40,142 bases of DNA, taken from assembly GCA_902834555.1 (NCBI GenBank), contig CADFJN010000022.1, positions 1 through 40,142 on the forward strand. Direction: 5' to 3'. Below the pieces are notes generated by a model. It saw only the letters and a program-made list of their open reading frames with translations. It was not told the DNA's origin and did no database searches. A program made the position numbers and the translations under genes. Shown in pieces: positions 1 to 8,180 of this stretch; position 1 is the stretch's first letter, and each line of letters starts with the position of its first letter. This DNA comes from Atopobiaceae bacterium (GTDB lineage Bacteria > Actinomycetota > Coriobacteriia > Coriobacteriales > Atopobiaceae).

Positions 1-92
1 AGGGGGCCGCCTAGCGGTTATGATTTGTCGCGTCCAAGTTTTGGGGCGCAGTTCAAAGCCCCAGCCGGGCCGTCGCTCAGAGTCCTTCTCTC

Positions 93-1256
93 CTACGCCA
101 TGACCTTGCGGAACAGGGCCTTGATGGTCTCGTGGTCGGCGGGCTTGGGCGTGCCGGGGAAGCACGCATCGGCGGCCGCGTCATCTGCGAGCTGATCGAG
201 GTCGGCCTCCACCAGGCCGTTGCAGGTCTTGGGGATGCCCACGTCCTCGCCGAGCTTGGCGACGGCGGCAACCACGTTCTTGTTCACAACGTCGATGGGG
301 TCGGTATCCCAGCCGGCCACGTCCATCACGCGGCCAATCTCGCGGTAGCGCTCGCCGCAGGCGTCGGCGTTGTACTCCATGCACACGGGCAGAAGCATGG
401 CGCATGCCACGCCGTGCGGGGTGTCATAGTGCGCCGAGAGCGTGTGCGCCATGGAGTGCACGATGCCCAGGCCAACGTTGGAGAAGCCCATGCCGGCGAT
501 GTACTGGCCCAGCGCCATCTCCTTGCGGCCCTCGCCCGGCTCCTTGGACTTGGCCTCGGCCACGGCTTCGCGCAGGTTGTGCGAGATGATACGGATCGCC
601 TCGAGGTGGAACATGTCAGAGAGCTCCCAGGCACCCTTGGTGGTGTAGCCCTCGATCGCGTGGGTGAGCGCGTCCATGCCGGTTGCGGCCGTGAGGCCAA
701 CGGGCATCGAAGCCATCATGTCCGGGTCCACAACGGCAACCTCGGGGATGTCGTTGGTGTCCACACACACGAACTTGCGGACCTTCTCGGGATCGGTGAT
801 CACGTAGTTGATCGTGACCTCGGCCGCGGTGCCTGCCGTGGTGGGAACAGCGATGGTGAAGGTAGCATGCTTCTTAGTGTCTGCCACACCCTCGAGCGAG
901 CGGACGTCCGCGAACTCGGGGTTCTCATGGATGACACCGATGGCCTTGGCGGTGTCCATTGAGGAGCCGCCGCCGATGGCGATGATGCAGTCCGCGCCGG
1001 AGTCTGCCATGGCCGCCACGCCATCCTGCACGTTCTTGATGGTTGGGTTGGGCTTAATCTCTGAGTAGACCACGTAGGGGAAGCCCGCCTCGTCGAGAAG
1101 GTCGGTGACCTTGGCGGTGACGCCAAACTTCACGAGGTCGGGGTCGGAGCAGACAAAGGCCTTGGTGAGGCCGCGACGGCTCAGCTCTCCGGGGATCTCC
1201 TTGATGGCGCCGGAGCCGTGGTACGAGAAGGTGTTGAGGACAAAGCGATTGACCAT
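93..1256 (-). CDS. fucO: Lactaldehyde reductase / 1,2-propanediol oxidoreductase, iron-type alcohol dehydrogenase
   Basis: This 387-residue protein matches the group III iron-dependent alcohol dehydrogenases and is closest, from memory, to E. coli FucO (382 residues). FucO reduces L-lactaldehyde to 1,2-propanediol with NADH in the cytoplasm during fucose or rhamnose fermentation. Visible marks are the nucleotide-binding IAIGGGSSMD stretch, the PTTAGTAAEVTINYVIT block, NPEFADVRSLEG, GMDALTHAIEGY, and the metal-ligand region GIVHSMAHTLSAHYDTPHG. I chose the ATG at 1256 because MVNRF aligns with the family N-terminus and GGAAGGAAGAG lies just upstream; a longer frame reaches 1361 but adds unrelated residues. 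No sugar-breakdown genes sit beside it, so the physiological substrate (lactaldehyde or another short alcohol) is inferred. The stop is the TAG at 93-95. Confidence 0.9.
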   Translation of the reverse strand: MVNRFVLNTFSYHGSGAIKEIPGELSRRGLTKAFVCSDPDLVKFGVTAKVTDLLDEAGFPYVVYSEIKPNPTIKNVQDGVAAMADSGADCIIAIGGGSSMDTAKAIGVIHENPEFADVRSLEGVADTKKHATFTIAVPTTAGTAAEVTINYVITDPEKVRKFVCVDTNDIPEVAVVDPDMMASMPVGLTAATGMDALTHAIEGYTTKGAWELSDMFHLEAIRIISHNLREAVAEAKSKEPGEGRKEMALGQYIAGMGFSNVGLGIVHSMAHTLSAHYDTPHGVACAMLLPVCMEYNADACGERYREIGRVMDVAGWDTDPIDVVNKNVVAAVAKLGEDVGIPKTCNGLVEADLDQLADDAAADACFPGTPKPADHETIKALFRKVMA

Positions 1257-1354
1257 AGAACTCTTCCTTCCCGTTGGGTGGCGACGGCACCATTGCCGCC
1301 GAGCACATGCCACAGGAATCTCTACCCAACGAGAAGGATGACAGACTGGCGAGT

Positions 1355-1440
1355 CTCCCAACCACCATTCTTTATCGGTATCCGGGAATCACACCTCTCG
1401 CCAACTGGGCAAACGTGGCCTTCGATTCTCAGAAACCGCT
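1355..1440 (+). repeat. Dispersed intergenic repeat, copy A
   Basis: This 85-bp block lies between the fucO start and the sortase stop. A second copy occurs in opposite orientation at 16177-16260. Shared words, in order, are ATTCTTTATCGGTAT, GAAT, CTCGCCAACTGGGCAAACG and CGATTCTCA followed by CCGCT, with similar spacing. No open frame is conserved between the copies. The function is unknown. Confidence 0.75.
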
Positions 1441-1498
1441 AAAGAATGGAAGGCGGGGGCAGAGAACGACAGGGGGCGACGGGACAGACCCCCGGACG

Positions 1499-2476
1499 CT
1501 ACTTGCGCTCGTGGCGCGGAGTATAGGAAGAACCGCTGCTGCTTCTCCGCTTGCGTACGACTGTCCAACGCAGTACGAGAAGGCCAATTCCCACGCCAAG
1601 GCCTATGAGGGAGAAGACAATTAGGGGCGCGCCCTCGTCCGCGGGGCTGAGAAGCGGCACGTCGTCTGCCTTGCCCTGCATGTCGAGCCACTCCTGGGGC
1701 ACCTCGCAGCGCTCCGCGTGAACGAGGAGCCTGTGCGTGTTCACGCCGTACGGCGTGCACGTGACGAGCGTCACTAGGTCCTTGCCGTCCTGGGTGACGA
1801 GGCTCTGCGTCTCGGTTGGGAGCACCACCTCGGTGCTGGTCACGCGGTAGGCGTGGTCCTCCCCCAGGACGCGGATGATGAACCAGTCGCCCTCCCTGAG
1901 TTGGTCTATGTCACCCAGGATCTTGGCAGACGGGAGGCCCGTGTGGCCCGCGAGGACGCAGTGCGTGGACGGACCGCCAATGGGGAGAGAGGTCGTGGGG
2001 AGGTGGCCCACGCCACGGAGGAGCTGGTCGTCCGAGACGCCGTGGTAGATGGGGAGGTCAACCCCAATGGAGGGTATGATGAGCTGCCCCATTACGCCGT
2101 CGCCCGCAAGGTTGAGGACCCTCGAGTACTCCTCGTCGGAGGGTGTGGAGTTGTTAGGGTCGAAGGGGTCGGAGACCACCACGCGGCCCTCCAGCTGGCG
2201 TTGGTTGAAGTCCCGTGCGGCCTCCCACTCGGCGGTGAGGTCCTGCTTTGGGGTCTGAGCCACGATCTCCTGTTGCTGCTGGCCAATCTCCGCCTGCTGC
2301 CTGCGGGCAAGATAATCGCTCACATAGGGATAGAGAATCGCCGCGATGCCCGCAAAGGCTAGAAGAACAGCGATAACGACGGCCCGCTTGCTTGGCAGGC
2401 CGCCGGACTGGGAAGGGCCGGAGGAGACGGGCGTCCCCTCCGGCCTAATTGCGCTATGTCCAAGGTGCAATGACAA
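1499..2476 (-). CDS. Class C sortase (pilus polymerase)
   Basis: This membrane transpeptidase cuts LPxTG motifs and joins pilin subunits through lysine side chains. It has an N-terminal membrane segment (about residues 31-50), a lid with the class C DPF motif (103-105), catalytic His178 in LAGHTGL, Cys240 in TLVTCTPYG, Arg249 in THRLL, and a C-terminal membrane segment (about 284-303) with a basic tail. The 325-residue length suits class C enzymes. It is the last gene of the pilus operon, 13 bp after the backbone pilin stop, so the pilins at 2490 and 4099 are its likely substrates. The start is uncertain: no ATG fits, and I use a TTG at 2476, with another TTG at 2470 possible. Only a weak ribosome site (GTAGGT) precedes it. 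Confidence 0.93.
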   Translation of the reverse strand: MSLHLGHSAIRPEGTPVSSGPSQSGGLPSKRAVVIAVLLAFAGIAAILYPYVSDYLARRQQAEIGQQQQEIVAQTPKQDLTAEWEAARDFNQRQLEGRVVVSDPFDPNNSTPSDEEYSRVLNLAGDGVMGQLIIPSIGVDLPIYHGVSDDQLLRGVGHLPTTSLPIGGPSTHCVLAGHTGLPSAKILGDIDQLREGDWFIIRVLGEDHAYRVTSTEVVLPTETQSLVTQDGKDLVTLVTCTPYGVNTHRLLVHAERCEVPQEWLDMQGKADDVPLLSPADEGAPLIVFSLIGLGVGIGLLVLRWTVVRKRRSSSGSSYTPRHERK

Positions 2477-2489
2477 GGTGCTTGGTTAC

Positions 2490-3983
2490 CTACTCGGAGC
2501 GCTTGCGGCTGCGGGACACCACGATGCAGGCAGCGCCGATAAGGGCAACGCCACCGATGGTGATGAAGAGGGTGCCGGCCTCGCCGGTCACGGGCAGCAG
2601 GGGCTGGTCGGGGTCGACGACGTTGCTATCGCTGACCAGATAGTTGTTCTCAGTGACGTCGGTCGTGGCAGGGTTGTCGGCAAAGGCGCTACTCTCATCG
2701 ACGGTGAACTTAACGTCCTGTGCCTTCTGCTTGCCGGCGGGGACGGTGGTCTCCTTCGCGATGTAGCTGCCGGCGCCCAGGTCCTCGAAGTAGACGTAGG
2801 CCTTGCCGTTGACTATGGTCGAGGTCGAGGTGATGGAGTTGCCCTTCTCGTCCTTGATCTCGTTGGCTCCGCTGGCGTCATAGAGCGTGAAGACCGCGCC
2901 CTCGAGGGCCTTCTGATCCTTGTCCGTCTTGGGGAAGACGTAGCCGTAGGTCTGGACCTTCGTCGTCTTGTCGGGGGTGACGGTCGAGTCACTGTAGGGG
3001 TTGGGGTTGAAGGTCACCGTGGCGGTGTTGCCGGTCACGTCGGTCGCGCTGTGGGAGAACGCGGCGGAGGTCAGGGTCGCGTCGTACGTGATCTCTACTT
3101 TCTGGCCAGGGTGCGCAAGTACGAAGTCCTTCGTGAAGTCGAACGTGTAGCCGTTCTCTGCCTGCGTGGTGGTGCCATCCTTGAATGCGTTCGCCCCGTC
3201 CGCAGTAGCCTTGCCGTTCTCCCAGACCGTGGTATTGCCGACCGTGACCTTGATGGTGTTCGTCTGGATCTTGAGGCCTTCTGTCGGCTGGTCGTTCACC
3301 GTGAAGGTGGCGTCCTTGGAGTCCGCGGGGTAGTTGGGCACGTTGGTCGTGACCTTGAAAGGAACCGACTGCCCGACGGTGTACTGGTCGGTCTTCTCCT
3401 TGTACTCGGAGCCGACGCCCTTGTTGACGTTTACGGGCTGGTTCTTGACATCCTGTTCTTGGAGCACCTTCGAGGAGTACTTGCCGTCCGTCCCGGCAAC
3501 GGGGCTCGCGTCGATGGTCGTCGGCTGGAACACCTTGGTGGTGCCGCTCGTCGAGGTGACGACGACGACCCAGTAGCCCGAGTCGAGGGTGAGGGTGGCC
3601 TCCCCGCTGTCGTTAGCGGTTCCCGTAGCCGTATGGTTGTTGGCGGGAGTCGCGGGGTTCTCCTCCTTGGTGAACGCCTGGGAGTAGGCGTCGCCGGCCG
3701 CCTTCTTCTGCTCGTCAGTCGTGAGCGCCGAGAGCTTCTCCGGCGTGTTGTACGCCTCGGACAGGCCGTTTGCCGCGGTGTAGGTCAGGTTGTTCGCTGC
3801 GTCGATGTCCGCGTCGAAGACCTGGTACGCCGTGACGGTGTCGCCCTTGGTAAGTCCCGTGATCGTGATTGGCGAGTCGGCCACGTCGGTGCCGCTCGTC
3901 TTCGCGAACGCCGCGACCGGGCTCATCGCGGCGATGAGCGCAGCGGTGCTGAGGACCGCCCCGACGCTTCTTCTGTAGTTCAT
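2490..3983 (-). CDS. LPVTG-anchored backbone pilin with isopeptide-forming domains
   Basis: This 497-residue protein looks like a major SpaA-type pilin shaft subunit. It has a signal peptide (residues 1 to about 27, ending AAFA), a candidate pilin-motif lysine at about 188 (PVNVNKGVG), a middle D2-type fimbrial isopeptide region, a C-terminal Cna-B-like domain with an E-box-like YIAKETTVP (Glu near 411), the sorting signal LPVTG at 463-467, a hydrophobic anchor and a basic tail SRSRKRSE. The lysine and the LPVTG threonine would be joined by the neighbouring class C sortase. The ATG at 3983 follows a perfect AAAGGAGG at normal spacing. Expression should follow the upstream riboswitch if the operon is a single transcript; the gap to the adhesin stop is 115 bp and I see no convincing terminator in it. 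Confidence 0.93.
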   Translation of the reverse strand: MNYRRSVGAVLSTAALIAAMSPVAAFAKTSGTDVADSPITITGLTKGDTVTAYQVFDADIDAANNLTYTAANGLSEAYNTPEKLSALTTDEQKKAAGDAYSQAFTKEENPATPANNHTATGTANDSGEATLTLDSGYWVVVVTSTSGTTKVFQPTTIDASPVAGTDGKYSSKVLQEQDVKNQPVNVNKGVGSEYKEKTDQYTVGQSVPFKVTTNVPNYPADSKDATFTVNDQPTEGLKIQTNTIKVTVGNTTVWENGKATADGANAFKDGTTTQAENGYTFDFTKDFVLAHPGQKVEITYDATLTSAAFSHSATDVTGNTATVTFNPNPYSDSTVTPDKTTKVQTYGYVFPKTDKDQKALEGAVFTLYDASGANEIKDEKGNSITSTSTIVNGKAYVYFEDLGAGSYIAKETTVPAGKQKAQDVKFTVDESSAFADNPATTDVTENNYLVSDSNVVDPDQPLLPVTGEAGTLFITIGGVALIGAACIVVSRSRKRSE

Positions 3984-4098
3984 GGTGCCTCCTTTGTCTT
4001 GCCCAGCTGGGCCTTTCCGAACGAGCCTTCTTGAAGCCTATGAATCCAAGCCCGCGTGCGCGGGCGGATTGCCAGTGAGTGGGGGACGAGCAATGCCG

Positions 4099-7000
4099 CT
4101 AGCGTCGCCGCGAGAGCCCGACCTCGACGACCGCTGCCGCCACGGCGGCAACGCCCACGAGGAAAAGTGGCCAGACGCCAAAGCCACCTGTGACCGGCAG
4201 GCTGCCGACGGCCTTCACGTCGGTGACGGTTATGGAGAACCGCCCCTGGTCGTCCTTGGTGATGGTGGTCTTGGCGCCAGAGAGGCTCGTGAAGTCCGCA
4301 GTGCCATCGCCCTTGATCACGAGGGTCATCGTGCCCTTGGGGAGCTGGTAGCCGCTTGGCGCCGTAGTCTCGGTGATGGTGTACGTGCCAGCACGCAGCT
4401 TGTTCGCGACGACGATCTTTCCCTCGGAGTCAGTGGTGAGCGTGGCCGGGCCCGTCGTAATCGAGCCGTCGGCGTTGACGAAGCCACCGTCCGTCTTGAT
4501 GGTGAACCCAGCCCCGGGGAGCGGCCCCTCGTCGGTCTCGCCGTCTGCCGAGACGCCCTTCTTGAGGAGCGAGAAGCCGAAGCTCGGCGTGTTGGTGACG
4601 GTGAAGCCGTCAGCCATGGAGCCCGTGACCTCGGAGGAGTACCCGCTCAGCGGCTCCTCCTCCACGGAGTAGGCGATCTCGTTCCCGTCGGCGTCGCGCT
4701 TGGGGAGGTTCCTCCACGTCACGGTGAGGTCGTCCCCCGTGGCGCCCGCGTTGATGGTCCTGTCCTGGCCCTCGACCCTGGTGGGATCGGCGTCCCCGAC
4801 CTTTTGCAGAAGGTGAAGGGTCACGGCGGGGTGCCCGGAGGGGCCGGCTCCACCGTCGTCCCACGCCTTGGTCGCGCTCACCTCGACCACGGCCCGGTTG
4901 GTGATCGTGGGGATGTCCGTTGCGACGGCGACCTCGTGGCTCGCAGAGGTGATTTCTGAGGTAGTCTCCGAGAAGGGCACCGCCGCAGACGAGAGCGTGG
5001 TCACCGTGGACGCCTGCGCTCCGATGTTCCCGCTCGTGCCGGCCCCATGGTTTGGCTCGGCAACCGTGAACGAAGCGAGCACGCTGTAGTTCCAGCTGTC
5101 TGCGGTACGGATGGAGAAGTCACGGGACTCGCTCTGGGTGTCCCACCACTCGACAGAGCCGAAGTCTGCCACGCCATTCGTCACCTTGGCAGTGGCGCGC
5201 TGCCATCCCAAGTTGTCCGATGGCGAGAGGGCAAGCGTCTTCCCGTCGTACTTCGACCCAACGTTTGCGAACACGTGGAGAAAGTACTTGTCGTTACCTG
5301 CATGCGTGAGCGCGTATGTTCCCGAGATGCCGCTTGCCGTCTGAGTTTCCTTCTTGACGGTGACACTCACCGTGGCGCTCTTGCCGCCGACGGTGACCGT
5401 GTAGGTGTAGATGCCCGCATCGGCGGACGAGAAGTCCACGGTGCCAAAGCTAACGCTGCCGTCCTTCCCTACCTGCGCAGACGTCTTCTGCGGCAGAGGA
5501 GCCCCATCAGATGCAGTGATGGTTGCCGCACCGCCAATGCCTGCCACCTGGGCAGAAAGCGTACCGGAGAGGGCGCTCTCGATCTGGGAGAATTCCGGCG
5601 TGATGGCGGTGGCATGCGACCCCGTTGTGACCTCAAGCTCGGCCACGTGGCTGCCAGCGCTCACACGGTACGTGTAGGTACCGGGACTGACGTTCGAGAA
5701 GTCCACGCTCCCGAAGTCCGCCGTACCGTCTGTGCCAATCTCCACGTTTGCGTTCTGGGGCATGGGCGCGCCGTTAGTCTCGGCAGCGATGCTCGCCGTA
5801 CCCGAGATGCCCACGGCCTTTGCGACGATGTTGCCGCCCTCGTACGCAGCGGAGAGGGTACCCTGGTCGTAGCTCGTCGTGACGGAAATGGGGTCTCCCG
5901 AGGACGCAGAGTTGTAGGTACCTGTCACATATACCTTCACCTGTTCGGACGTGTAGACGATGCCATCTTTGGTGTACGTGCCGTCACCGTTGTCCGTGGT
6001 ACCGTCCGGCACCTGCTCGGAGATGGTGTAAGTGCGAGTGATTGTGCCATCCTGATTGTTGAAGTCCGATGGAAGGAAGCCGGGGACCGAGAAGTGCGCG
6101 ATGCCGTCAGCGCCGTTCGTCGCCGTGCCCACCTGGTTGCCATTCGAGTCCTTGAGCACGAAGGTGAACTGGCCGTCCTTGAGCGCGTCTCCCAGAAGGG
6201 CCTTCTTCACCTGGAGGTCGACGTTGTTGCCGCTCTGGTAGGAGTTGGAGAGCGACGGGACGTAGCTCTCGCCGCTTCCCTCTTGCTGGGAGAAGCCTCT
6301 GTCGGAGTACCAGGTCTTCTGGATGCTGTAGCTACCGTCCTGTTGCTGAACCACGGATGCCGCAAGGTAGTGGACGCGCCCGTCGTAGACCACGCCGTCC
6401 TTGGTGTAGGTCCCGTCGCCGTTGTCCGTTGCGTCCGCCGGCACGACCTCGCGCACGCTGTAGCGGTAGGTCTTGCCAGCGTTCTGGGCACCCAGCTGCA
6501 TGGCGCCGAAGCCGATGCTGCCGTCTACAGCGCAGCCCACCGTGGTAGAGGTGTAGTCGTACCCCGTCTCGTCCGCCGATACGCGGCTCTTGGGGATGCC
6601 GATTGGCATGACCGGCACGTCGTTGCCGTCGTAGTAGCCGCGCAACTCAAACTGGAACTGTCCCTTTCCGAGACTGACTTCCTTCCCACCGGAAGTGAGG
6701 GTTTTATTGGCAGAGATGGAGCCGCCGCCCACCAGGTTGTACTTGATCTTCATGTTAGAGAGCTGGTTGCCGCGCTCCATGTAGAAGAAGTTCATATTAT
6801 GGCTGGAATAATCGGCAAAGGTATTGCCGTTCCATTTGACCGAGCCTTCCTTGCCGGCAGCACGATAGAGATCCCTCAGGGTGTACGTCGCCGAGGCTCC
6901 CGCCGAAACAACTTCTGTGACTGTCACGTTGCCCGTACTGAAGTCGATGTCGAGCGTCGACACACCATGGATGCCGCCCAGGTCGCCCACAAGGACGCCG

Positions 7001-7779
7001 TCGATGTATACCCAGACATCGTCATCGCCCGAGAACTCGAACTTCATCGGCGCAAGCGTCCCGTCATTCTTCTCGACCATGCCGCCATAGGGCTGTGTGA
7101 AGGGCGTGGTCATGGTGACGCCGAAGTAGTGGTTGTGATAGTTCCCGGGCTGACCGTTCACCTTGTAGCTCGTGCTGTGGTACTGCGGGGCGATGGTCGG
7201 GTCAAACGGAAAGAAGCCGTAGTAGGTCTTCTCGTCTTTACCGTCGATATCATGGCTTGCATCCCCTGGAAGCGTGGAGACCGTGAACTGCTTTGTGTTC
7301 TTGTCGAACATCGCCCAGTCGTCGGCGCTGTTGTAGAAGTAGTAGCCGTCCTCATCCTGCTGGAAGAGGTGGGTTGCCCCTGTATAGGACGCCTTGCCGT
7401 TCTGCTGATAAGTGGGATTGAACAGGTAGGCAAGCGACTCTCCGTTTCCGCCCTTATCGTTCGAGAGCACCGGATAGCCATCGGCGCCAAGCGTGTTCTG
7501 GACGATGCCCTGGTTGACAATGCGGCCTCCCGAATACATGTTCAGGTCGCCCGTAACCTGCGAATCATACTGGTGAAACTTGAGGCGGTGGTTCTTGTTG
7601 ATGCCACGGTTCGCAGGGCTGACCTGATGGGGCCACTGGCCAGTCATGTCCCACCTGCTGTCGTCCTCGTCCTGTTTGTCAATCCAGTAATCGAAGACGT
7701 TCATGGTGGAGCCGATTGGGTTAACAACCGTATCCAATGGCTTTGCGAGAGCAAGGGCTGGCCTAGCAAACGCCACCAA
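4099..7779 (-). CDS. Large LPVTG-anchored tip adhesin/pilin (fibro-slime, Spy0128-like, Cna-B and SpaA domains); start out of frame
   Basis: The open frame encodes at least 1226 residues of a surface protein, probably the pilus tip. From the N-terminus I see a fibro-slime/PA14-like region (FEFSGDDDVWVYIDG, about 240-270), two pilin isopeptide (Spy0128-like) domains each with NGDGTYTKDG, two tandem repeats of about 80 residues (FGSVDFSN and FGTVDFSS mark equivalent points), a Cna-B domain (TKAWDDGG), a prealbumin-like domain ending in TETTAPSGYQL, and LPVTG at 1194-1198 with a membrane anchor and SRRR. The listed TTG start falls inside the hydrophobic core of a signal peptide. The natural start is probably the ATG at 7883, separated from this frame by the nine-G run at 7797-7805; ten G would fuse them into a 1261-residue preprotein. 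As sequenced the gene is off, or a base was miscalled. Confidence 0.88.
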   Translation of the reverse strand: MVAFARPALALAKPLDTVVNPIGSTMNVFDYWIDKQDEDDSRWDMTGQWPHQVSPANRGINKNHRLKFHQYDSQVTGDLNMYSGGRIVNQGIVQNTLGADGYPVLSNDKGGNGESLAYLFNPTYQQNGKASYTGATHLFQQDEDGYYFYNSADDWAMFDKNTKQFTVSTLPGDASHDIDGKDEKTYYGFFPFDPTIAPQYHSTSYKVNGQPGNYHNHYFGVTMTTPFTQPYGGMVEKNDGTLAPMKFEFSGDDDVWVYIDGVLVGDLGGIHGVSTLDIDFSTGNVTVTEVVSAGASATYTLRDLYRAAGKEGSVKWNGNTFADYSSHNMNFFYMERGNQLSNMKIKYNLVGGGSISANKTLTSGGKEVSLGKGQFQFELRGYYDGNDVPVMPIGIPKSRVSADETGYDYTSTTVGCAVDGSIGFGAMQLGAQNAGKTYRYSVREVVPADATDNGDGTYTKDGVVYDGRVHYLAASVVQQQDGSYSIQKTWYSDRGFSQQEGSGESYVPSLSNSYQSGNNVDLQVKKALLGDALKDGQFTFVLKDSNGNQVGTATNGADGIAHFSVPGFLPSDFNNQDGTITRTYTISEQVPDGTTDNGDGTYTKDGIVYTSEQVKVYVTGTYNSASSGDPISVTTSYDQGTLSAAYEGGNIVAKAVGISGTASIAAETNGAPMPQNANVEIGTDGTADFGSVDFSNVSPGTYTYRVSAGSHVAELEVTTGSHATAITPEFSQIESALSGTLSAQVAGIGGAATITASDGAPLPQKTSAQVGKDGSVSFGTVDFSSADAGIYTYTVTVGGKSATVSVTVKKETQTASGISGTYALTHAGNDKYFLHVFANVGSKYDGKTLALSPSDNLGWQRATAKVTNGVADFGSVEWWDTQSESRDFSIRTADSWNYSVLASFTVAEPNHGAGTSGNIGAQASTVTTLSSAAVPFSETTSEITSASHEVAVATDIPTITNRAVVEVSATKAWDDGGAGPSGHPAVTLHLLQKVGDADPTRVEGQDRTINAGATGDDLTVTWRNLPKRDADGNEIAYSVEEEPLSGYSSEVTGSMADGFTVTNTPSFGFSLLKKGVSADGETDEGPLPGAGFTIKTDGGFVNADGSITTGPATLTTDSEGKIVVANKLRAGTYTITETTAPSGYQLPKGTMTLVIKGDGTADFTSLSGAKTTITKDDQGRFSITVTDVKAVGSLPVTGGFGVWPLFLVGVAAVAAAVVEVGLSRRR

Positions 7780-7787
7780 AAGCGCAG

Positions 7788-7883
7788 CTAGAAGGACCCC
7801 CCCCCGAGTAGTTTCTGGAACGCTCGAGACTTGAGCCCACTCAGGCTGGTCCCACCCGTATCTGTCGAATCACCGCAACGCAT
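7788..7883 (-). other. Out-of-frame start and n-region of the tip adhesin signal peptide
   Basis: A 31-codon frame opens at ATG 7883, preceded by GGGGGTG a few bases upstream. It reads 26 codons into the G run and then stops at TAG (7788-7790). The encoded start includes the basic stretch LKSRAFQKLL, which is what a signal peptide needs before its hydrophobic core. Adding one G (or removing two) joins it to GGGVLLAALLVAFARPALAL, giving a complete signal peptide with cleavage near ALA-K. No ATG, GTG or TTG start upstream of the G tract is in the adhesin frame: that frame is closed by a TGA at 7870-7872. Confidence 0.7.
7797..7805 (-). repeat. Nine-G homopolymer, probable phase-variation tract
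   Basis: On the coding strand the tract reads CTC followed by nine G and then TCC. It lies within the signal peptide of the tip adhesin. Slippage by one base switches between a premature stop and the full adhesin frame. I noticed no G or C run this long elsewhere in the window. Confidence 0.7.
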
Positions 7884-7934
7884 CGACACCCCCAGCACAT
7901 AGCCAGAAACACCGCTTTGCCCGTTCACGTTCTA

Positions 7935-8011
7935 CGGAAAGCAGCTGGCTGCCTGTTAGGGCCCTGTAGCTTTGCGTCACCGTCTTTCGACGGCTTTGCC
8001 TTTTTGATCCG
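7935..8011 (-). promoter_or_regulatory. c-di-GMP-I (GEMM) riboswitch in the pilus operon leader
   Basis: Read on the minus strand, this leader shows the class I c-di-GMP aptamer blocks in order. They are GGCAAAG (from 8000), a stem CCGTC-GAAA-GACGG with a GAAA tetraloop at 7985-7988, the highly conserved TGACGCAAAGC (7969-7979), GGGCCCTAA as a tetraloop-receptor-like segment (7956-7964), and GGCAGCCAGCTGC (7941-7953). The ends CGGA...AAAG and CTTTCCG can close the basal stem. It lies 51 bases upstream of the adhesin ATG at 7883. No T-run terminator follows the aptamer, so control is probably at translation; CCAGC in the aptamer could pair with GCTGG just before the ribosome site. Whether ligand turns the genes on or off cannot be read from the sequence. 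Confidence 0.88.
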
Positions 8012-8015
8012 ACAT

Positions 8016-8041
8016 AAGCTAATCAAGTTATGATTAAGCTT
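8016..8041. promoter_or_regulatory. Inverted repeat upstream of the riboswitch (possible operator)
   Basis: AAGCTAATCA (8016-8025) and TGATTAAGCTT (8031-8041) form an inverted repeat with a one-base bulge. It lies just upstream of the expected 5' end of the pilus leader, in the AT-rich gap between the pilus operon and the diguanylate cyclase, where the promoters must be. A protein-binding site is likely; the protein is unknown. Confidence 0.4.
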
Positions 8042-8061
8042 ATGAGAAGGATGATACTTAG

Positions 8062-8078
8062 TGCAATAATGCATTGCA
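8062..8078. promoter_or_regulatory. Second inverted repeat in the divergent promoter region
   Basis: TGCAAT (8062-8067) and ATTGCA (8073-8078) flank five bases. The repeat sits midway between the riboswitch and the diguanylate cyclase start and overlaps TTGCA words that could serve as -35 elements on either strand. I could not assign an unambiguous -10 box for either gene. Confidence 0.3.
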
Positions 8079-8180
8079 ATATCCTTTTGCTATTTTTTAG
8101 GTTGCCGTGCCACCTCGCGCCGCTCACCCCATAAGGACAACCAATTCTGGGCTCCATCACCACAGACAGGGGAATCCTAC

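Noticed and set aside
1..70. tRNA-like stretch with GGGGC...AGTTCAAA...GCCCC
   Set aside because: The arms do not place TTCAAA in a seven-base loop with a five-pair stem, and no acceptor or anticodon stem can be found. A plain hairpin is the simpler reading.
1470..1495. Possible terminator after the sortase gene (GGGGG...CCCCC)
   Set aside because: The stem is short and there is no T-run in the direction of transcription.
2346..4034. Open frame of 562 codons antisense to the backbone pilin
   Set aside because: The opposite strand carries a clear pilin with signal peptide and LPVTG; this frame is a shadow.
5047..7791. Open frame of 914 codons antisense to the adhesin
   Set aside because: It mirrors the codon structure of the adhesin, has no domain pattern or ribosome site, and arises from high GC at third positions.
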